A DNA stretch of 64,000 nucleotides from Streptomyces sp. NBC_00691. GTDB taxonomy: Bacteria; Actinomycetota; Actinomycetes; Streptomycetales; Streptomycetaceae. The translations under genes and the position numbers were made by a program. The notes below the pieces were generated by a model. That model ran no database searches. It saw only the letters and a list, made by a program, of their open reading frames with translations, and was not told the DNA's origin. Of the stretch, positions 26,792 through 35,456 are shown one piece after another (within the stretch, counting starts at the first letter, position 1; every line of letters begins with the position of its first letter). The DNA is taken from contig NZ_CP109007.1 of the NCBI RefSeq assembly GCF_036226665.1, positions 1,240,001-1,304,000 of the forward strand, in the 5' to 3' direction.

Positions 26792-29314
26792 ATGGGGGGC
26801 GTGACCCTTATCGATCAGCTGCCGCCGACCGCCGACCCCGACGCCCTCTTCGAGGCCTTCTCCTCCTGGGCCGAGGACCGGGGCATCACGCTCTACCCGG
26901 CCCAGGAAGAGGCGCTGATCGAGGTCGTCTCCGGGGCCAACGTGATCCTCTCCACGCCCACCGGATCGGGAAAGTCGCTGGTCGCCGCGGCTGCCCACTT
27001 CACCGCGCTCGCGAACGACCAGGTGACCTTCTACACCGCGCCGATCAAGGCGCTGGTGTCCGAGAAGTTCTTCGACCTGTGCAAGATCTTCGGCACCGAG
27101 AACGTCGGCATGCTGACCGGCGACGCCTCCGTGAACGCGGACGCCCCGGTGATCTGCTGTACCGCCGAGGTGCTGGCCTCCATCGCGCTGCGGGACGGCA
27201 AGTACGCCGACATCGGCCAGGTCGTCATGGACGAGTTCCACTTCTACGCCGAGCAGGACCGCGGCTGGGCGTGGCAGATCCCGATCCTGGAACTCCCCCA
27301 GGCGCAGTTCGTCCTCATGTCGGCGACGCTCGGCGACGTGTCGATGTTCGAGAAGGACCTGACCCGGCGCACGGGCAAGCCGACCTCGGTGGTCCGCTCG
27401 GCGACCCGGCCGGTGCCGCTCTCGTACGAGTACGTGCTCACGCCGATCACGGAAACCCTGACCGAGCTCCTGGAGACCAGGCAGGCTCCGGTGTACATCG
27501 TGCACTTCACGCAGGCGCAGGCCGTCGAGCGGGCCCAGTCGCTGATGAGCATCAACATGTGCACGCGCGAGGAGAAGGACAAGATCGCCGAGCTGATCGG
27601 CAACTTCCGCTTCACCACCAAGTTCGGCCAGAACCTGTCGCGTTACGTGCGCCACGGCATCGGCGTGCACCACGCGGGCATGCTGCCGAAGTACCGGCGG
27701 CTCGTCGAGAAGCTGGCGCAGGCCGGTCTCCTGAAGGTGATCTGCGGGACGGACACGCTCGGCGTGGGCGTGAACGTTCCCATCCGCACGGTCCTCTTCA
27801 CCGCCCTCACGAAGTACGACGGCAACCGGGTGCGGACCCTGCGCGCGCGTGAGTTCCACCAGATCGCGGGCCGCGCCGGCCGGGCCGGCTTCGACACCGC
27901 CGGTTACGTGGTCGCCCAGGCCCCCGAGCACGTCATCGAGAACGAGAAGGCGCTCGCCAAGGCCGGCGACGACCCCAAGAAGCGCCGCAAGGTCGTCCGC
28001 AAGAAGGCACCGGAGGGCTTCGTCGCCTGGAGCGACACCACCTTCGACCGGCTCATCGACGCCGAGCCCGAGCCGCTGACCTCGCGCTTCAAGGTCACCA
28101 ACATCATGCTGCTCTCGGTGATCGCCCGCCCGGGCAACGCCTTCGAGGCGATGCGCAAGCTCCTGGAGGACAACCACGAGCCGCGCAAGGCGCAGCTGCG
28201 GCACATCCGCCGCGCCATCGCGATCTACCGCTCCCTGCTCGACGGCGGTGTCGTCGAGCAGCTGGACACGCCGGACGCCGAGGGCCGCACGATCCGTCTG
28301 ACGGTCGACCTGCAGCAGGACTTCGCACTGAACCAGCCGCTGTCGACGTTCGCGCTCGCCGCCTTCGACCTGCTGGACCCGGAATCCCCCTCGTACGCCC
28401 TGGACATGGTCTCGGTCGTCGAGTCGACGCTGGACGACCCGCGCCAGATCCTCGCCGCCATGCAGAACAAGGCGCGCGGCGAGGCCGTCGGGCAGATGAA
28501 GGCGGACGGCGTCGAGTACGAGGAGCGGATGGAGCGGCTCCAGGACATCTCGTACCCGAAGCCGCTCGAAGAGCTGCTCTGGCACGCGTACAACGTCTAC
28601 CGGACGTCGCACCCGTGGGTCGGCGACCACCCGGTGTCGCCGAAGTCGGTCATCCGTGACATGTACGAACGGGCGCTGACCTTCACCGAGTTCACCTCCT
28701 GGTACGAGCTGGCGCGGACCGAGGGCATCGTCCTGAGGTACCTCGCGAGCGCGTACAAGGCGCTCGACCACACCATCCCGGACGACCTCAAGACCGAGGA
28801 CCTGGAGGACCTGATCGCCTGGCTGGGCGAGATGGTGCGCCAGGTGGACTCCTCGCTGCTCGACGAGTGGGAGCAGCTCGCCAACCCCGAGGTGCAGACC
28901 GCCGAGGAGGCCCAGGAGAAGGCCGACCAGGTCAAGCCGGTCACGGCCAACGCCCGCGCCTTCCGGGTCCTGGTGCGCAACGCCATGTTCCGCCGGGTGG
29001 AGCTCGCGGCCCTCGACAACGTGAGCGCGCTCGGCGAGATGGACGCCGAGGCGGGCTGGGACGCGGACGCGTGGGGCGAGGCGATGGACGCGTACTGGGA
29101 CGAGTACGAGGACCTCGGTACCGGCCCCGACGCCCGTGGCCCGAAGCTGCTCTCCATCGAGGAGGACGCGGCCCACGGCCTGTGGCGCGTCCGGCAGACC
29201 TTCGCCGACCCGAACAACGACCATGACTGGGGCATCAGCGCGGAGGTGGATCTCGCGGCCTCCGACGAGGAGGGCCGCGCGGTCGTCCGCGTGACGTCCG
29301 TCGGACAGCTGTAG
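26792..29314 (+). CDS. DExH-box RNA helicase (Ski2/HelY-like)
   Basis: This 840-residue superfamily 2 helicase has motif I STPTGSGKSL (about residue 55), motif II VVMDEFHFY (about 147), motif III LMSATLG (about 176) and motif VI QIAGRAGRAGF (about 360). A long C-terminal region of about 450 residues (DUF3516-like) follows. The layout resembles actinobacterial HelY/Ski2-related helicases thought to remodel structured RNA, but it lacks obvious arch-domain markers. A GTG at 26801 is an alternative start. The thioesterase gene follows after 14 bp and is probably co-transcribed, with no evident functional link. Confidence 0.88.
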   Translation: MGGVTLIDQLPPTADPDALFEAFSSWAEDRGITLYPAQEEALIEVVSGANVILSTPTGSGKSLVAAAAHFTALANDQVTFYTAPIKALVSEKFFDLCKIFGTENVGMLTGDASVNADAPVICCTAEVLASIALRDGKYADIGQVVMDEFHFYAEQDRGWAWQIPILELPQAQFVLMSATLGDVSMFEKDLTRRTGKPTSVVRSATRPVPLSYEYVLTPITETLTELLETRQAPVYIVHFTQAQAVERAQSLMSINMCTREEKDKIAELIGNFRFTTKFGQNLSRYVRHGIGVHHAGMLPKYRRLVEKLAQAGLLKVICGTDTLGVGVNVPIRTVLFTALTKYDGNRVRTLRAREFHQIAGRAGRAGFDTAGYVVAQAPEHVIENEKALAKAGDDPKKRRKVVRKKAPEGFVAWSDTTFDRLIDAEPEPLTSRFKVTNIMLLSVIARPGNAFEAMRKLLEDNHEPRKAQLRHIRRAIAIYRSLLDGGVVEQLDTPDAEGRTIRLTVDLQQDFALNQPLSTFALAAFDLLDPESPSYALDMVSVVESTLDDPRQILAAMQNKARGEAVGQMKADGVEYEERMERLQDISYPKPLEELLWHAYNVYRTSHPWVGDHPVSPKSVIRDMYERALTFTEFTSWYELARTEGIVLRYLASAYKALDHTIPDDLKTEDLEDLIAWLGEMVRQVDSSLLDEWEQLANPEVQTAEEAQEKADQVKPVTANARAFRVLVRNAMFRRVELAALDNVSALGEMDAEAGWDADAWGEAMDAYWDEYEDLGTGPDARGPKLLSIEEDAAHGLWRVRQTFADPNNDHDWGISAEVDLAASDEEGRAVVRVTSVGQL

Positions 29315-29328
29315 AGGAGAGGGCTGAC

Positions 29329-30192
29329 GTGACCAATCCCGCCGAGAGGCTCGTCGATCTGCTCGACCTGGAGCAGATCGAGGTCAACATCTTCCGCGGG
29401 CGGAGCCCGCAGGAGTCGCTGCAGCGGGTCTTCGGCGGGCAGGTCGCCGGGCAGGCCCTCGTCGCGGCCGGCCGCACCACCGGGGGCGACCGGCCGGTGC
29501 ACTCGCTGCACGCCTACTTCCTGCGGCCGGGGCGGCCCGGGGTGCCGATCGTCTACCAGGTGGAGCGGGTGCGGGACGGGCGGTCCTTCACGACCCGCCG
29601 CGTCACGGCGGTCCAGGAGGGCCGGACGATCTTCAACCTCACGGCCTCCTTCCATCTCCCGGAGGAGGGCGGCTTCGAGCACCAGCTGCCGCCGAGGCAC
29701 CTGACGGACCCGGAGAGCCTGCCGAACCTCGCGGACGAGATCCGCGAGCACCTGGGGGCGCTGCCGGAGGCCCTGGAGCGGATGGCCCGTCGCCAGCCCT
29801 TCGACATCCGGTACGTGGACCGGCTGCGCTGGACCCGGGACGAGGTCAAGGGCGCGGACCCGCGCAGCGCGGTGTGGATGCGGGCCGTGGGGCCGCTCGG
29901 CGACGACCCGCTGATCCACACCTGCGCCCTGACGTACGCCTCGGACATGACGCTCCTGGACGCGGTGCGCATCCCGATCGAGCCGCTGTGGGGCCCGCGA
30001 GGCTTCGACATGGCGTCGCTGGACCACGCGATGTGGTTCCACCGGCCGTTCCGCGCGGACGAGTGGTTCCTGTACGACCAGGAGTCCCCGATCGCCACGG
30101 GCGGCCGGGGACTCGCGCGGGGCCGGATCTACGACCGCGAGGGACAGCTCCTGGTGTCGGTGGTCCAGGAGGGCCTGTTCAGAAAGCTCTGA
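29329..30192 (+). CDS. tesB: Acyl-CoA thioesterase II (TesB family)
   Basis: This 287-residue double-hotdog protein starts at a GTG after GAGGAGAGGG. FGGQVAGQALVAA, HSLHAYFLRPGRPGVPI, SFTTRRVTAVQEG and SLDHAMWFHRPFRADEWFLY are typical of TesB; the aspartate and threonine/glutamine of the family active site (DHAMWFH; LQRVFGGQ) are present. It hydrolyses medium- to long-chain acyl-CoA to free acid and CoA in the cytoplasm. It sits just behind the helicase gene and converges on the RNA ligase gene with 67 bp between. Confidence 0.92.
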   Translation: MTNPAERLVDLLDLEQIEVNIFRGRSPQESLQRVFGGQVAGQALVAAGRTTGGDRPVHSLHAYFLRPGRPGVPIVYQVERVRDGRSFTTRRVTAVQEGRTIFNLTASFHLPEEGGFEHQLPPRHLTDPESLPNLADEIREHLGALPEALERMARRQPFDIRYVDRLRWTRDEVKGADPRSAVWMRAVGPLGDDPLIHTCALTYASDMTLLDAVRIPIEPLWGPRGFDMASLDHAMWFHRPFRADEWFLYDQESPIATGGRGLARGRIYDREGQLLVSVVQEGLFRKL

Positions 30193-30259
30193 GCGGGAGG
30201 GCGGGGGCGGGCCGGACCGCTCCCCCGGCCGGCTTCCTCGGCCCGTTCCCCCGGCCCGG

Positions 30260-31330
30260 TCACTCGTACTCGGTGCCGCCCTTGCGCGTCAGGTAGGCCG
30301 GGCTGACCGCCTTGGCGATGGCCCGGCCGCCGAGGACCGGGCTGTACCGCTCGGTCGCGGGCCGGATCACGACGCCCTCCCGCAGGTGGGCCTCCCGCCC
30401 GGAGACGGTCTCGCGGCCGCTCGCGTGGGCGAGGACCGTGTCCAGGTCGTACGGGCCGGAGTACAGCCGCGGGACGAGCGGGACCTCGCCCGCCTCCAGG
30501 ACCTCGGCCGGGTCCAGCCACCGGACCCGGCCGTCGATCTCGGCCGAGACGTCGAACAGCGCGTAGCCGACGGTCTGTGAGCGGGCGTCGGCACCGTAGG
30601 CCAGGTCCTGCACCCCGGAGCCGTAGACCTCGCCGAAGAAGCCGACCCGGCGGGCGCCGAGACGTTTCGCCAGCCGCTCGGCGACGGCGGGCAGGCCATG
30701 GCCGTGGACGGCCCGCCAGTACAGATTGCGCGGGTCCTCCTGGAGGGCCAGGCCCTTCGACCCGAAGCCCTTGGACGAGACCTGGACGCGTCCCTCCTCG
30801 GCGAGGAAGGTCAGCAGGCAGGCCGAGCCGTGGAGCTTCTCCGTCAGGACGACGGGCTCGCCGGGCTCGAAGATCTCCGGATAACGCTGGAGGTTCTCGA
30901 TGTCGACCCAGGGCAGCAGGTCGGGCGCGACCTCCACGTCACCGCTCATGGTCGGCGGTATCGGCGGCACCCACTTGGTGATCCCCAGCGTCTCGGCGAA
31001 GTCGGCCCCCTCGGCCGCCGCCCGCACCAGATCGGTGCCGGCGAGCGCGCCGGGCCGGCACACGATGCCCTGCGACAGCTCCCCGCGCAGCCGCACGGCC
31101 TTGACCCGGTCCGCCTTCCCGCCGGCGAGCCGTCCGGTCAGGCCGAGCTCCTCGATGAGCGCGGCCGGCAGCACGGCCTGCTCGGGGATGTAGACGGCGG
31201 CCTCCCCGGTCCGATACGCCCCCTTGGCGACGACGGCCCGGTAGAGGCCCACCTGGGCCAGCTCCAGGGCGTCGGCGTTCGGATGGGGATGGACGGTCAG
31301 GACTTCGGCGGTGACGCGCAGGGTCGACAT
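30260..31330 (-). CDS. ATP-dependent RNA ligase (Deinococcus DraRnl/Rnl5-like)
   Basis: This 356-residue protein begins with an OB-fold domain (about residues 1-115: MSTLRVTAEVLTVHPHPNAD; GAYRTGEAAVYIPEQAV) and ends with a nucleotidyltransferase domain. The adenylation motif is TEKLHGSA with Lys165. Downstream motifs GFFGEVYG, YALFDVSAEIDG and LREGVVIRPA match the ligase III, IIIa and IV positions. N-terminal OB followed by ligase core is the DraRnl arrangement; those enzymes seal nicked RNA with a 3'-OH RNA end. No RtcB, kinase/phosphatase or toxin gene is adjacent, so the substrate in this organism is open. Confidence 0.88.
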   Translation of the reverse strand: MSTLRVTAEVLTVHPHPNADALELAQVGLYRAVVAKGAYRTGEAAVYIPEQAVLPAALIEELGLTGRLAGGKADRVKAVRLRGELSQGIVCRPGALAGTDLVRAAAEGADFAETLGITKWVPPIPPTMSGDVEVAPDLLPWVDIENLQRYPEIFEPGEPVVLTEKLHGSACLLTFLAEEGRVQVSSKGFGSKGLALQEDPRNLYWRAVHGHGLPAVAERLAKRLGARRVGFFGEVYGSGVQDLAYGADARSQTVGYALFDVSAEIDGRVRWLDPAEVLEAGEVPLVPRLYSGPYDLDTVLAHASGRETVSGREAHLREGVVIRPATERYSPVLGGRAIAKAVSPAYLTRKGGTEYE

Positions 31331-31473
31331 TCTCAGGACTCCGGTTGCTCGGGTTTCGGTCTCATCGGGCCCACTGTGCCGACCCGGGAATCGGCTGGGC
31401 CAATGATTTGCCGCCTGATAGCGTCGTGATCTTCGCCGGATCGGTGCCCTGGTCCGAGCCCCGTCGGGCCGGC

Positions 31474-31716
31474 TCAGCCGGTGGCCGACGGGTCCATGCC
31501 CGGAAGGGTGTCCTGGTCGACCTCATGGCGCCGGGTGCGGATGTCCGGGGCCGGAGGATGCAGTTTCGCGTCGCAGGTGGGGCCCAGGCCCGTGCGGCGG
31601 GAGTCGGCCCCGGTGAGGGGTCGGCCGCAGAGACGGCAGGCGATCCGGCGCGGTCGGGCCCCCGGTTCTGCCTCCGGCGCGGAATCGATCGGGATTGCCA
31701 GTGGTTCGTCTCCCAT
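31474..31716 (-). CDS. Small zinc-motif protein (DUF6011)
   Basis: This 80-residue protein has a CRLCGRPLTGADSRRTGLGPTC segment (about residues 27-48; two CxxC-like cysteine sites and a GxGPxC end), the DUF6011 signature, flanked by low-complexity Pro/Glu sequence. It probably binds one zinc ion. The start codon lies only 36 bp from the divergent glutathione peroxidase ATG. Function is unknown; relatives are common in streptomycetes and actinophages. No phage context is seen here. Confidence 0.75.
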   Translation of the reverse strand: MGDEPLAIPIDSAPEAEPGARPRRIACRLCGRPLTGADSRRTGLGPTCDAKLHPPAPDIRTRRHEVDQDTLPGMDPSATG

Positions 31717-31752
31717 GCTGAGATCAAACCCTATTCCGACGAGGAGCAGTCC

Positions 31753-32235
31753 ATGAGCCTGTACGACATCCCGCTGAAGACCCTGACCGGCCAGCCGGTC
31801 TCCCTTGCCGACTACCGGGACCGCGCGGTCCTGGTCGTGAACGTCGCCTCCAAGTGCGGACTGACCCCGCAGTACGAGGGGCTGGAGAAGCTGCAGAAGG
31901 AGTACGGCGATCGCGGCTTCACCGTGCTCGGCGTGCCCTGCAACCAGTTCGCGGGCCAGGAGCCCGGCAGCGCCGACGAGATCCAGACCTTCTGCTCGAC
32001 GACGTACGGCGTCTCCTTCCCGCTCCTGGAGAAGACCGACGTCAACGGCGAGGACCGCCACCCGCTCTACACGGAGCTGGTGAAGGCCGCCGACGCCGAG
32101 GGCGCGGCCGGTGACGTCCAGTGGAACTTCGAGAAGTTCCTGATCGGCCGCGACGGCCAGGTCACGCGCTTCCGTCCGCGCACCGAGCCCGACGCCCCCG
32201 AGATCGTCGCCGCGATCGAGTCTCAGCTTGTCTGA
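31753..32235 (+). CDS. Glutathione peroxidase family protein
   Basis: This 160-residue thioredoxin-fold peroxidase has the peroxidatic cysteine in NVASKCGLTPQYEGL, the catalytic glutamine in GVPCNQFAGQEPG and the Trp-Asn pair in DVQWNFEKFLI. Cysteine replaces selenocysteine, and a second cysteine in IQTFCSTTYG suggests thioredoxin- or mycothiol-linked recycling, since actinobacteria lack glutathione. It reduces hydrogen or lipid peroxides in the cytoplasm. The 3' end overlaps the next gene by 8 bp. The preceding 420 bases in the same frame are rejected as coding because homology begins at MSLYDIPLKTLTG. Confidence 0.92.
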   Translation: MSLYDIPLKTLTGQPVSLADYRDRAVLVVNVASKCGLTPQYEGLEKLQKEYGDRGFTVLGVPCNQFAGQEPGSADEIQTFCSTTYGVSFPLLEKTDVNGEDRHPLYTELVKAADAEGAAGDVQWNFEKFLIGRDGQVTRFRPRTEPDAPEIVAAIESQLV

Positions 32236-33010
32236 CGTCGCGAACGGCATGGGGGTCGTCGAGCGGCTGCGGGCCGCGGGCTGCGTCTTCGCCGAGGAGG
32301 AGGCGGAGATGCTCCTCGCGGCCGCGGCCGGGCCCGCCGAGCTCGACCTGATGGTCGAGCGGCGCGCCTCGGGCCTGCCCCTGGAGCACGTCGTGGGCTG
32401 GGCCGCGTTCGCCGGGCTGCGCGTCGTGGTGGACGGCGGGGTGTTCGTCCCCCGGCGCCGTACGGAGTTCCTGATCGAGCACGCCGTGGACCTGGCCCGG
32501 CCGGGCGCCGTCTGCGTCGACCTGTGCTGCGGCTCCGGCGCGGCGGCCGCGGTCCTGCTCGACCGGGTCGAGGGCGCGGAGGTGCACGCCTCGGACATCG
32601 AGCCGGCGGCCGTGCGCTGCGCCCGCCGGAACGTCGAGCCGCGCGGCGGCCGGGTGTACGGGGGCGACCTCTTCGCCCCGCTGCCCCGGGAACTGCGGGG
32701 CCGGGTAGAGATCCTGGTCGCCAACGTGCCTTACGTCCCCACCGGGGACATCGGGCTGCTGCCCCCGGAGGCCCGCGACCACGAGCCGCTCGTCACCCTC
32801 GACGGCGGTCCTGACGGCCTCGACGTGCTGCGCCGGGTCGCCGCCGAGGCCCCGGAGTGGCTTGCGCCGGGCGGGCGGCTGCTGGTCGAGACGAGCGAGC
32901 GGCAGGCCGAGCGGGCGGTGGCCGCGGTCACCGCTCACGGAATGGAGGCCCGCGTCCTGAGCTGCGAGGAGCGGTACGCGACGGTGCTCGTCGCGACCTG
33001 GGCGGGCTGA
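32228..33010 (+). CDS. PrmC/HemK-related N5-glutamine methyltransferase, substrate unknown
   Basis: This 260-residue class I SAM methyltransferase has AdoMet motif I VCVDLCCGSGAAAAVLLD and the catalytic-loop position as VANVPYVPTGDIGLLPPEA. Canonical PrmC/HemK has NPPY; NVPY is the form seen in a separate actinobacterial PrmC-related subgroup (TIGR03704 type), so this is not the release-factor methylase by default. The start is probably TTG at 32228, overlapping the peroxidase stop; ATG at 32249 is an alternative. PLEHVVGWAAFAG matches the PrmC N-terminal hinge. Confidence 0.85.
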   Translation: MSDVANGMGVVERLRAAGCVFAEEEAEMLLAAAAGPAELDLMVERRASGLPLEHVVGWAAFAGLRVVVDGGVFVPRRRTEFLIEHAVDLARPGAVCVDLCCGSGAAAAVLLDRVEGAEVHASDIEPAAVRCARRNVEPRGGRVYGGDLFAPLPRELRGRVEILVANVPYVPTGDIGLLPPEARDHEPLVTLDGGPDGLDVLRRVAAEAPEWLAPGGRLLVETSERQAERAVAAVTAHGMEARVLSCEERYATVLVATWAG

Positions 33011-33050
33011 CGGGCTGACGGGCTGACGGGCTGACGGGCTGACGGGCTGA
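33004..33050. repeat. 8-bp tandem repeat (GGGCTGAC) x 5.9
   Basis: The unit GGGCTGAC repeats five times and then as GGGCTGA. The first copy contains the TGA stop of the methyltransferase gene. Because 8 is not a multiple of 3, TGA occurs in all three rightward frames. Confidence 0.95.
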
Positions 33051-33070
33051 GTCCACCGAGGGGCTCGGCC

Positions 33071-33086
33071 GCCCGGACGTCCGGGC
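33071..33086. terminator. Palindromic hairpin between convergent genes
   Basis: GCCCGGACGTCCGGGC is a perfect 16-bp palindrome between the methyltransferase and the last gene of the mce operon. It may serve as a terminator for either side. Confidence 0.4.
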
Positions 33087-33142
33087 TCTCGCCGACGCCG
33101 GCCGGTTCCCTGCCTCAAGCGCCCCGGCGCCCGCCCGGATCC

Positions 33143-33991
33143 TCAGCGGCCGAAGGTGTCGATGTTCTCCACGAGCCAGCGACCGTCTCGGCGCACGACG
33201 TCGACGGCGAACATCGCGCCCGCGTAGACACCCTGGTCCTTGGCCTTGGCCGCCTTGTCCTTCGACGACCCGCCGGCCGTGCTCACGCTGCTCTGGTCGG
33301 CGTAGACCAGGACGCGGGCGCGGTCCCCGTCGATCCGCTCCACCGCGCTGTCGGTGACGGTCGTGGTGATCACCGTCTTCTGCTGGGCCGCCTGGGCGAG
33401 CACCCCGCCGAGCAGGGTCCGGTGCTGGGCGACGGCCTTGCCCGTCAGGAGCGTCTTGCCGGCCCGGTCGAAGGGGCCGGTGTCGGCGTGGTCGTACGAG
33501 AAGAGCGCGGCGACGGCGGCGCCCGTCTGCCCCTTGATCTCGCTGGTGCGGGCGAGATCCGTGAGGGCCGTGTTGCCGCGCGCGGGGTCGTCACGGAGTT
33601 CGCTCGCCCTGCTGTACGCCCATCCGGCGAAGCCGCCGAGCAGGAGCGTCAGGACGCAGAGGACGGCGAGGGGGACGCGGCCGGAGTTCCCTGCGCCCGT
33701 CTTCTCGCGGCCGGTGTTCCCGGCGCCGGCCTTCGCACTGCCGGAGTCCCCGGCGCCGGCCTTCGCACTGCCGGTCTTCTCGCCGCCGGGCCTCTCTCTG
33801 CCCCTGGGTTCCCCCTTCGGCTCCGCGGCCGTGTCCCGTACGGGCTCCACCGCCGGTCGTTCACCGGTGCGCGGGGCGGGTTCCGTGAGCAATCCCGCGG
33901 GCGTGCGGGACCTGCCGCCGGGTGCCTGCTGTTCGGCGAGAGCGGCCCGGCGGCGGCGCTGGCGGTTGAGGTGGTGGCGGGGCGTGGGCAT
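33143..33991 (-). CDS. Mce-associated membrane protein (Mas-type) 4
   Basis: This 282-residue protein has a long disordered, charged N-terminus, one membrane helix (VPLAVLCVLTLLLGGFAGWA) and a C-terminal SnoaL/NTF2-like Mce-associated domain ending DGRWLVENIDTFGR. The N-terminus contains three 10-residue repeats (SAKAGAGDSG, SAKAGAGNTG, REKTGAGNSG) whose DNA copies have a 30-bp period (33721-33744 and 33751-33774 are identical). I start at MPTPRHH with GAAAGGAC upstream. It is the last of four such proteins in the operon. Family members stabilise the Mce complex; direct evidence is limited. Confidence 0.82.
   Translation of the reverse strand: MPTPRHHLNRQRRRRAALAEQQAPGGRSRTPAGLLTEPAPRTGERPAVEPVRDTAAEPKGEPRGRERPGGEKTGSAKAGAGDSGSAKAGAGNTGREKTGAGNSGRVPLAVLCVLTLLLGGFAGWAYSRASELRDDPARGNTALTDLARTSEIKGQTGAAVAALFSYDHADTGPFDRAGKTLLTGKAVAQHRTLLGGVLAQAAQQKTVITTTVTDSAVERIDGDRARVLVYADQSSVSTAGGSSKDKAAKAKDQGVYAGAMFAVDVVRRDGRWLVENIDTFGR
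33721..33774. repeat. 30-bp-period coding repeat
   Basis: Two identical 24-bp segments (33721-33744 and 33751-33774) lie 30 bp apart inside the mas4 gene and encode SAKAGAG-type units; a more degenerate third unit lies just to the left. Confidence 0.85.
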
Positions 33992-34038
33992 CGTGCGTGT
34001 CCTTTCGGGTGCGGGCGGCTGTTCGCGGTACGGCCCGG

Positions 34039-34581
34039 TCAGCCGGCCGCCGTGCCGCCCACCGGGGCCTGCCCCAGCGCACTGAGCTTCCACTGGCCGT
34101 CGGTGCGGGTGAGTTCGCCGAGCATGCGGCTGTCCTTCTCCGTGCTCTTGCTGTCGGGCGTCGTGACGGTGATGCGCAGGGCGACGAGCAACCGGGCCCG
34201 TCCCGCCCGGTCGTCCAGTTCCGTGACGGCCCCGGACAGCACCCGGGCCGTGGTCACCGTCCGTGCGGTCCGCACCTGCCCGGTGAACTCCTCGCGTCCC
34301 TCCACCAGTTGTTTGTGGAGGTCACCGGTCGTGGAGGACTCCCAGAGGTCGAGGCCCTGCTCCACCCGCTGGTGGTCCAGGGTGTTGAGGTTCTGCACGG
34401 CCTGCTCCCCGGCGGCGAGCGCCTCGTCACGCTGCACGGCGTACGCGGCGGAGTCGTCGTGGGCGGCCGCGTACCAGTCCTGGCCGGCCCAGGCCGCGGA
34501 GGCCCCCGCGGCGAGGGTCAGCACGAGGGCCACGGCCAGGGCCGGGCGGATGCCCGCCGTGGTGCGGACCGGGCGTGTCAT
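34039..34581 (-). CDS. Mce-associated protein (Mas-type) 3
   Basis: This 180-residue protein has a single N-terminal membrane anchor (IRPALAVALVLTLAAGASAAWA) and an extracytoplasmic domain. WYAAAHDDSAAYAVQRDEALAAGEQAVQNLNTLD is the coiled segment that follows the anchor in Mce-associated proteins, and the chain ends with the typical DGQWKLSALGQAPVGG strand. I start at 34581, which has GGGAG six bases upstream; an ATG 24 bp further up (34605) sits 2 bp after the previous stop and is an alternative. It belongs to the 13-gene mce operon. Confidence 0.8.
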   Translation of the reverse strand: MTRPVRTTAGIRPALAVALVLTLAAGASAAWAGQDWYAAAHDDSAAYAVQRDEALAAGEQAVQNLNTLDHQRVEQGLDLWESSTTGDLHKQLVEGREEFTGQVRTARTVTTARVLSGAVTELDDRAGRARLLVALRITVTTPDSKSTEKDSRMLGELTRTDGQWKLSALGQAPVGGTAAG

Positions 34582-34607
34582 GGGGTGCTCCCGTCTCCCG
34601 CTCATGG

Positions 34608-35456
34608 TCAGCGGGCCTTGATGTCGACGATCAGCCACCGGTCGCCCTGGAACGTCGCGGTGACGGTGAGCTGGGCCGCGGCGGACGTGGCGGTGGTCTC
34701 GTCCTGACCCGCCTTGTCCTGACGCGCCTTGTCCTGGCCCGCGCCGGACCGACCGGTGCCCTCCCGGCGCGAGGTCTGGTCGAGGAACACGAGGAGACGG
34801 GCGGTGTTCCCGTCGAGTTCGATCACTCCGGTGCGGACGGTCTGGGTGCTGAGGGTGATCCGCTGCTCTACCAGCTTGGCGCGGACCTGGGCGAACAGGT
34901 CCGTGTACTGGCGGGCGGCGCGTCCGGCGAGGATCGTTCCGGCGGAGCGCTCGACGCCGTCGTTGTTCGCGGGCGTGTACGAGAAGATCCGGGCGAGGCC
35001 CTCTCCGACGTCGCCGCCGACGCGGGCGGTGGCCCCTGCGTCGGTGAGCGCCGTGTTGCGCGCCGAGGGGGTGGACCGGAGCTGGTGGGCGGCGTGGAAG
35101 AAGGCGCTCCCGGCGAGGAGCAGGACGGCGACGGCCGCGGCGAGGGCGGCCCTCCGCCAGGTCGCGGGGAAGGACCGGGTGGCGGGACCCGCCGGGACCT
35201 CGCCGTCCCCATCCCCGTCCGCGCCCGCGCCCGCCGGCTCCCGGTCCCCGTCCCCGTCCGCTGCCCCCGGCTCGCCCGCGCCCTCGGTGTCGGAGGCCGC
35301 GTCGGGCGCGGCTTCCGGCGTCGCGTCGGCCGCGGCTTCCGGCGTCGCGTCCGCCGTGGGTTCGGCCGTCGCCTCCGGACGCTCCGGTGCCTCTCCCCCG
35401 TCCGTCGCGGGTACGGGGGCCCGGCCCGCCGTCGTCCCGCGCAAGAGTCGCGTCAT
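34608..35456 (-). CDS. Mce-associated membrane protein (Mas-type) 2
   Basis: This 282-residue protein starts with about 95 residues of acidic Ala/Pro/Glu/Asp-rich disorder (repeats of ADATPEAA, then DGDGD runs). One membrane helix (ALAAAVAVLLLAGSAFF) and an outer domain with LRSTPSARNTALTDAGATAR and GDRWLIVDIKAR follow. A charged insert GQDKARQDKAGQDE (DNA near 34699-34741 is a 15-bp repeat) interrupts the outer domain. Its ATG overlaps the previous stop (ATGA). The acidic cytoplasmic tail is unusual and may be an interaction segment. Confidence 0.82.
   Translation of the reverse strand: MTRLLRGTTAGRAPVPATDGGEAPERPEATAEPTADATPEAAADATPEAAPDAASDTEGAGEPGAADGDGDREPAGAGADGDGDGEVPAGPATRSFPATWRRAALAAAVAVLLLAGSAFFHAAHQLRSTPSARNTALTDAGATARVGGDVGEGLARIFSYTPANNDGVERSAGTILAGRAARQYTDLFAQVRAKLVEQRITLSTQTVRTGVIELDGNTARLLVFLDQTSRREGTGRSGAGQDKARQDKAGQDETTATSAAAQLTVTATFQGDRWLIVDIKAR

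Noticed and set aside
33004..33050. CRISPR-like array
   Set aside because: The octamers are contiguous with no spacers.
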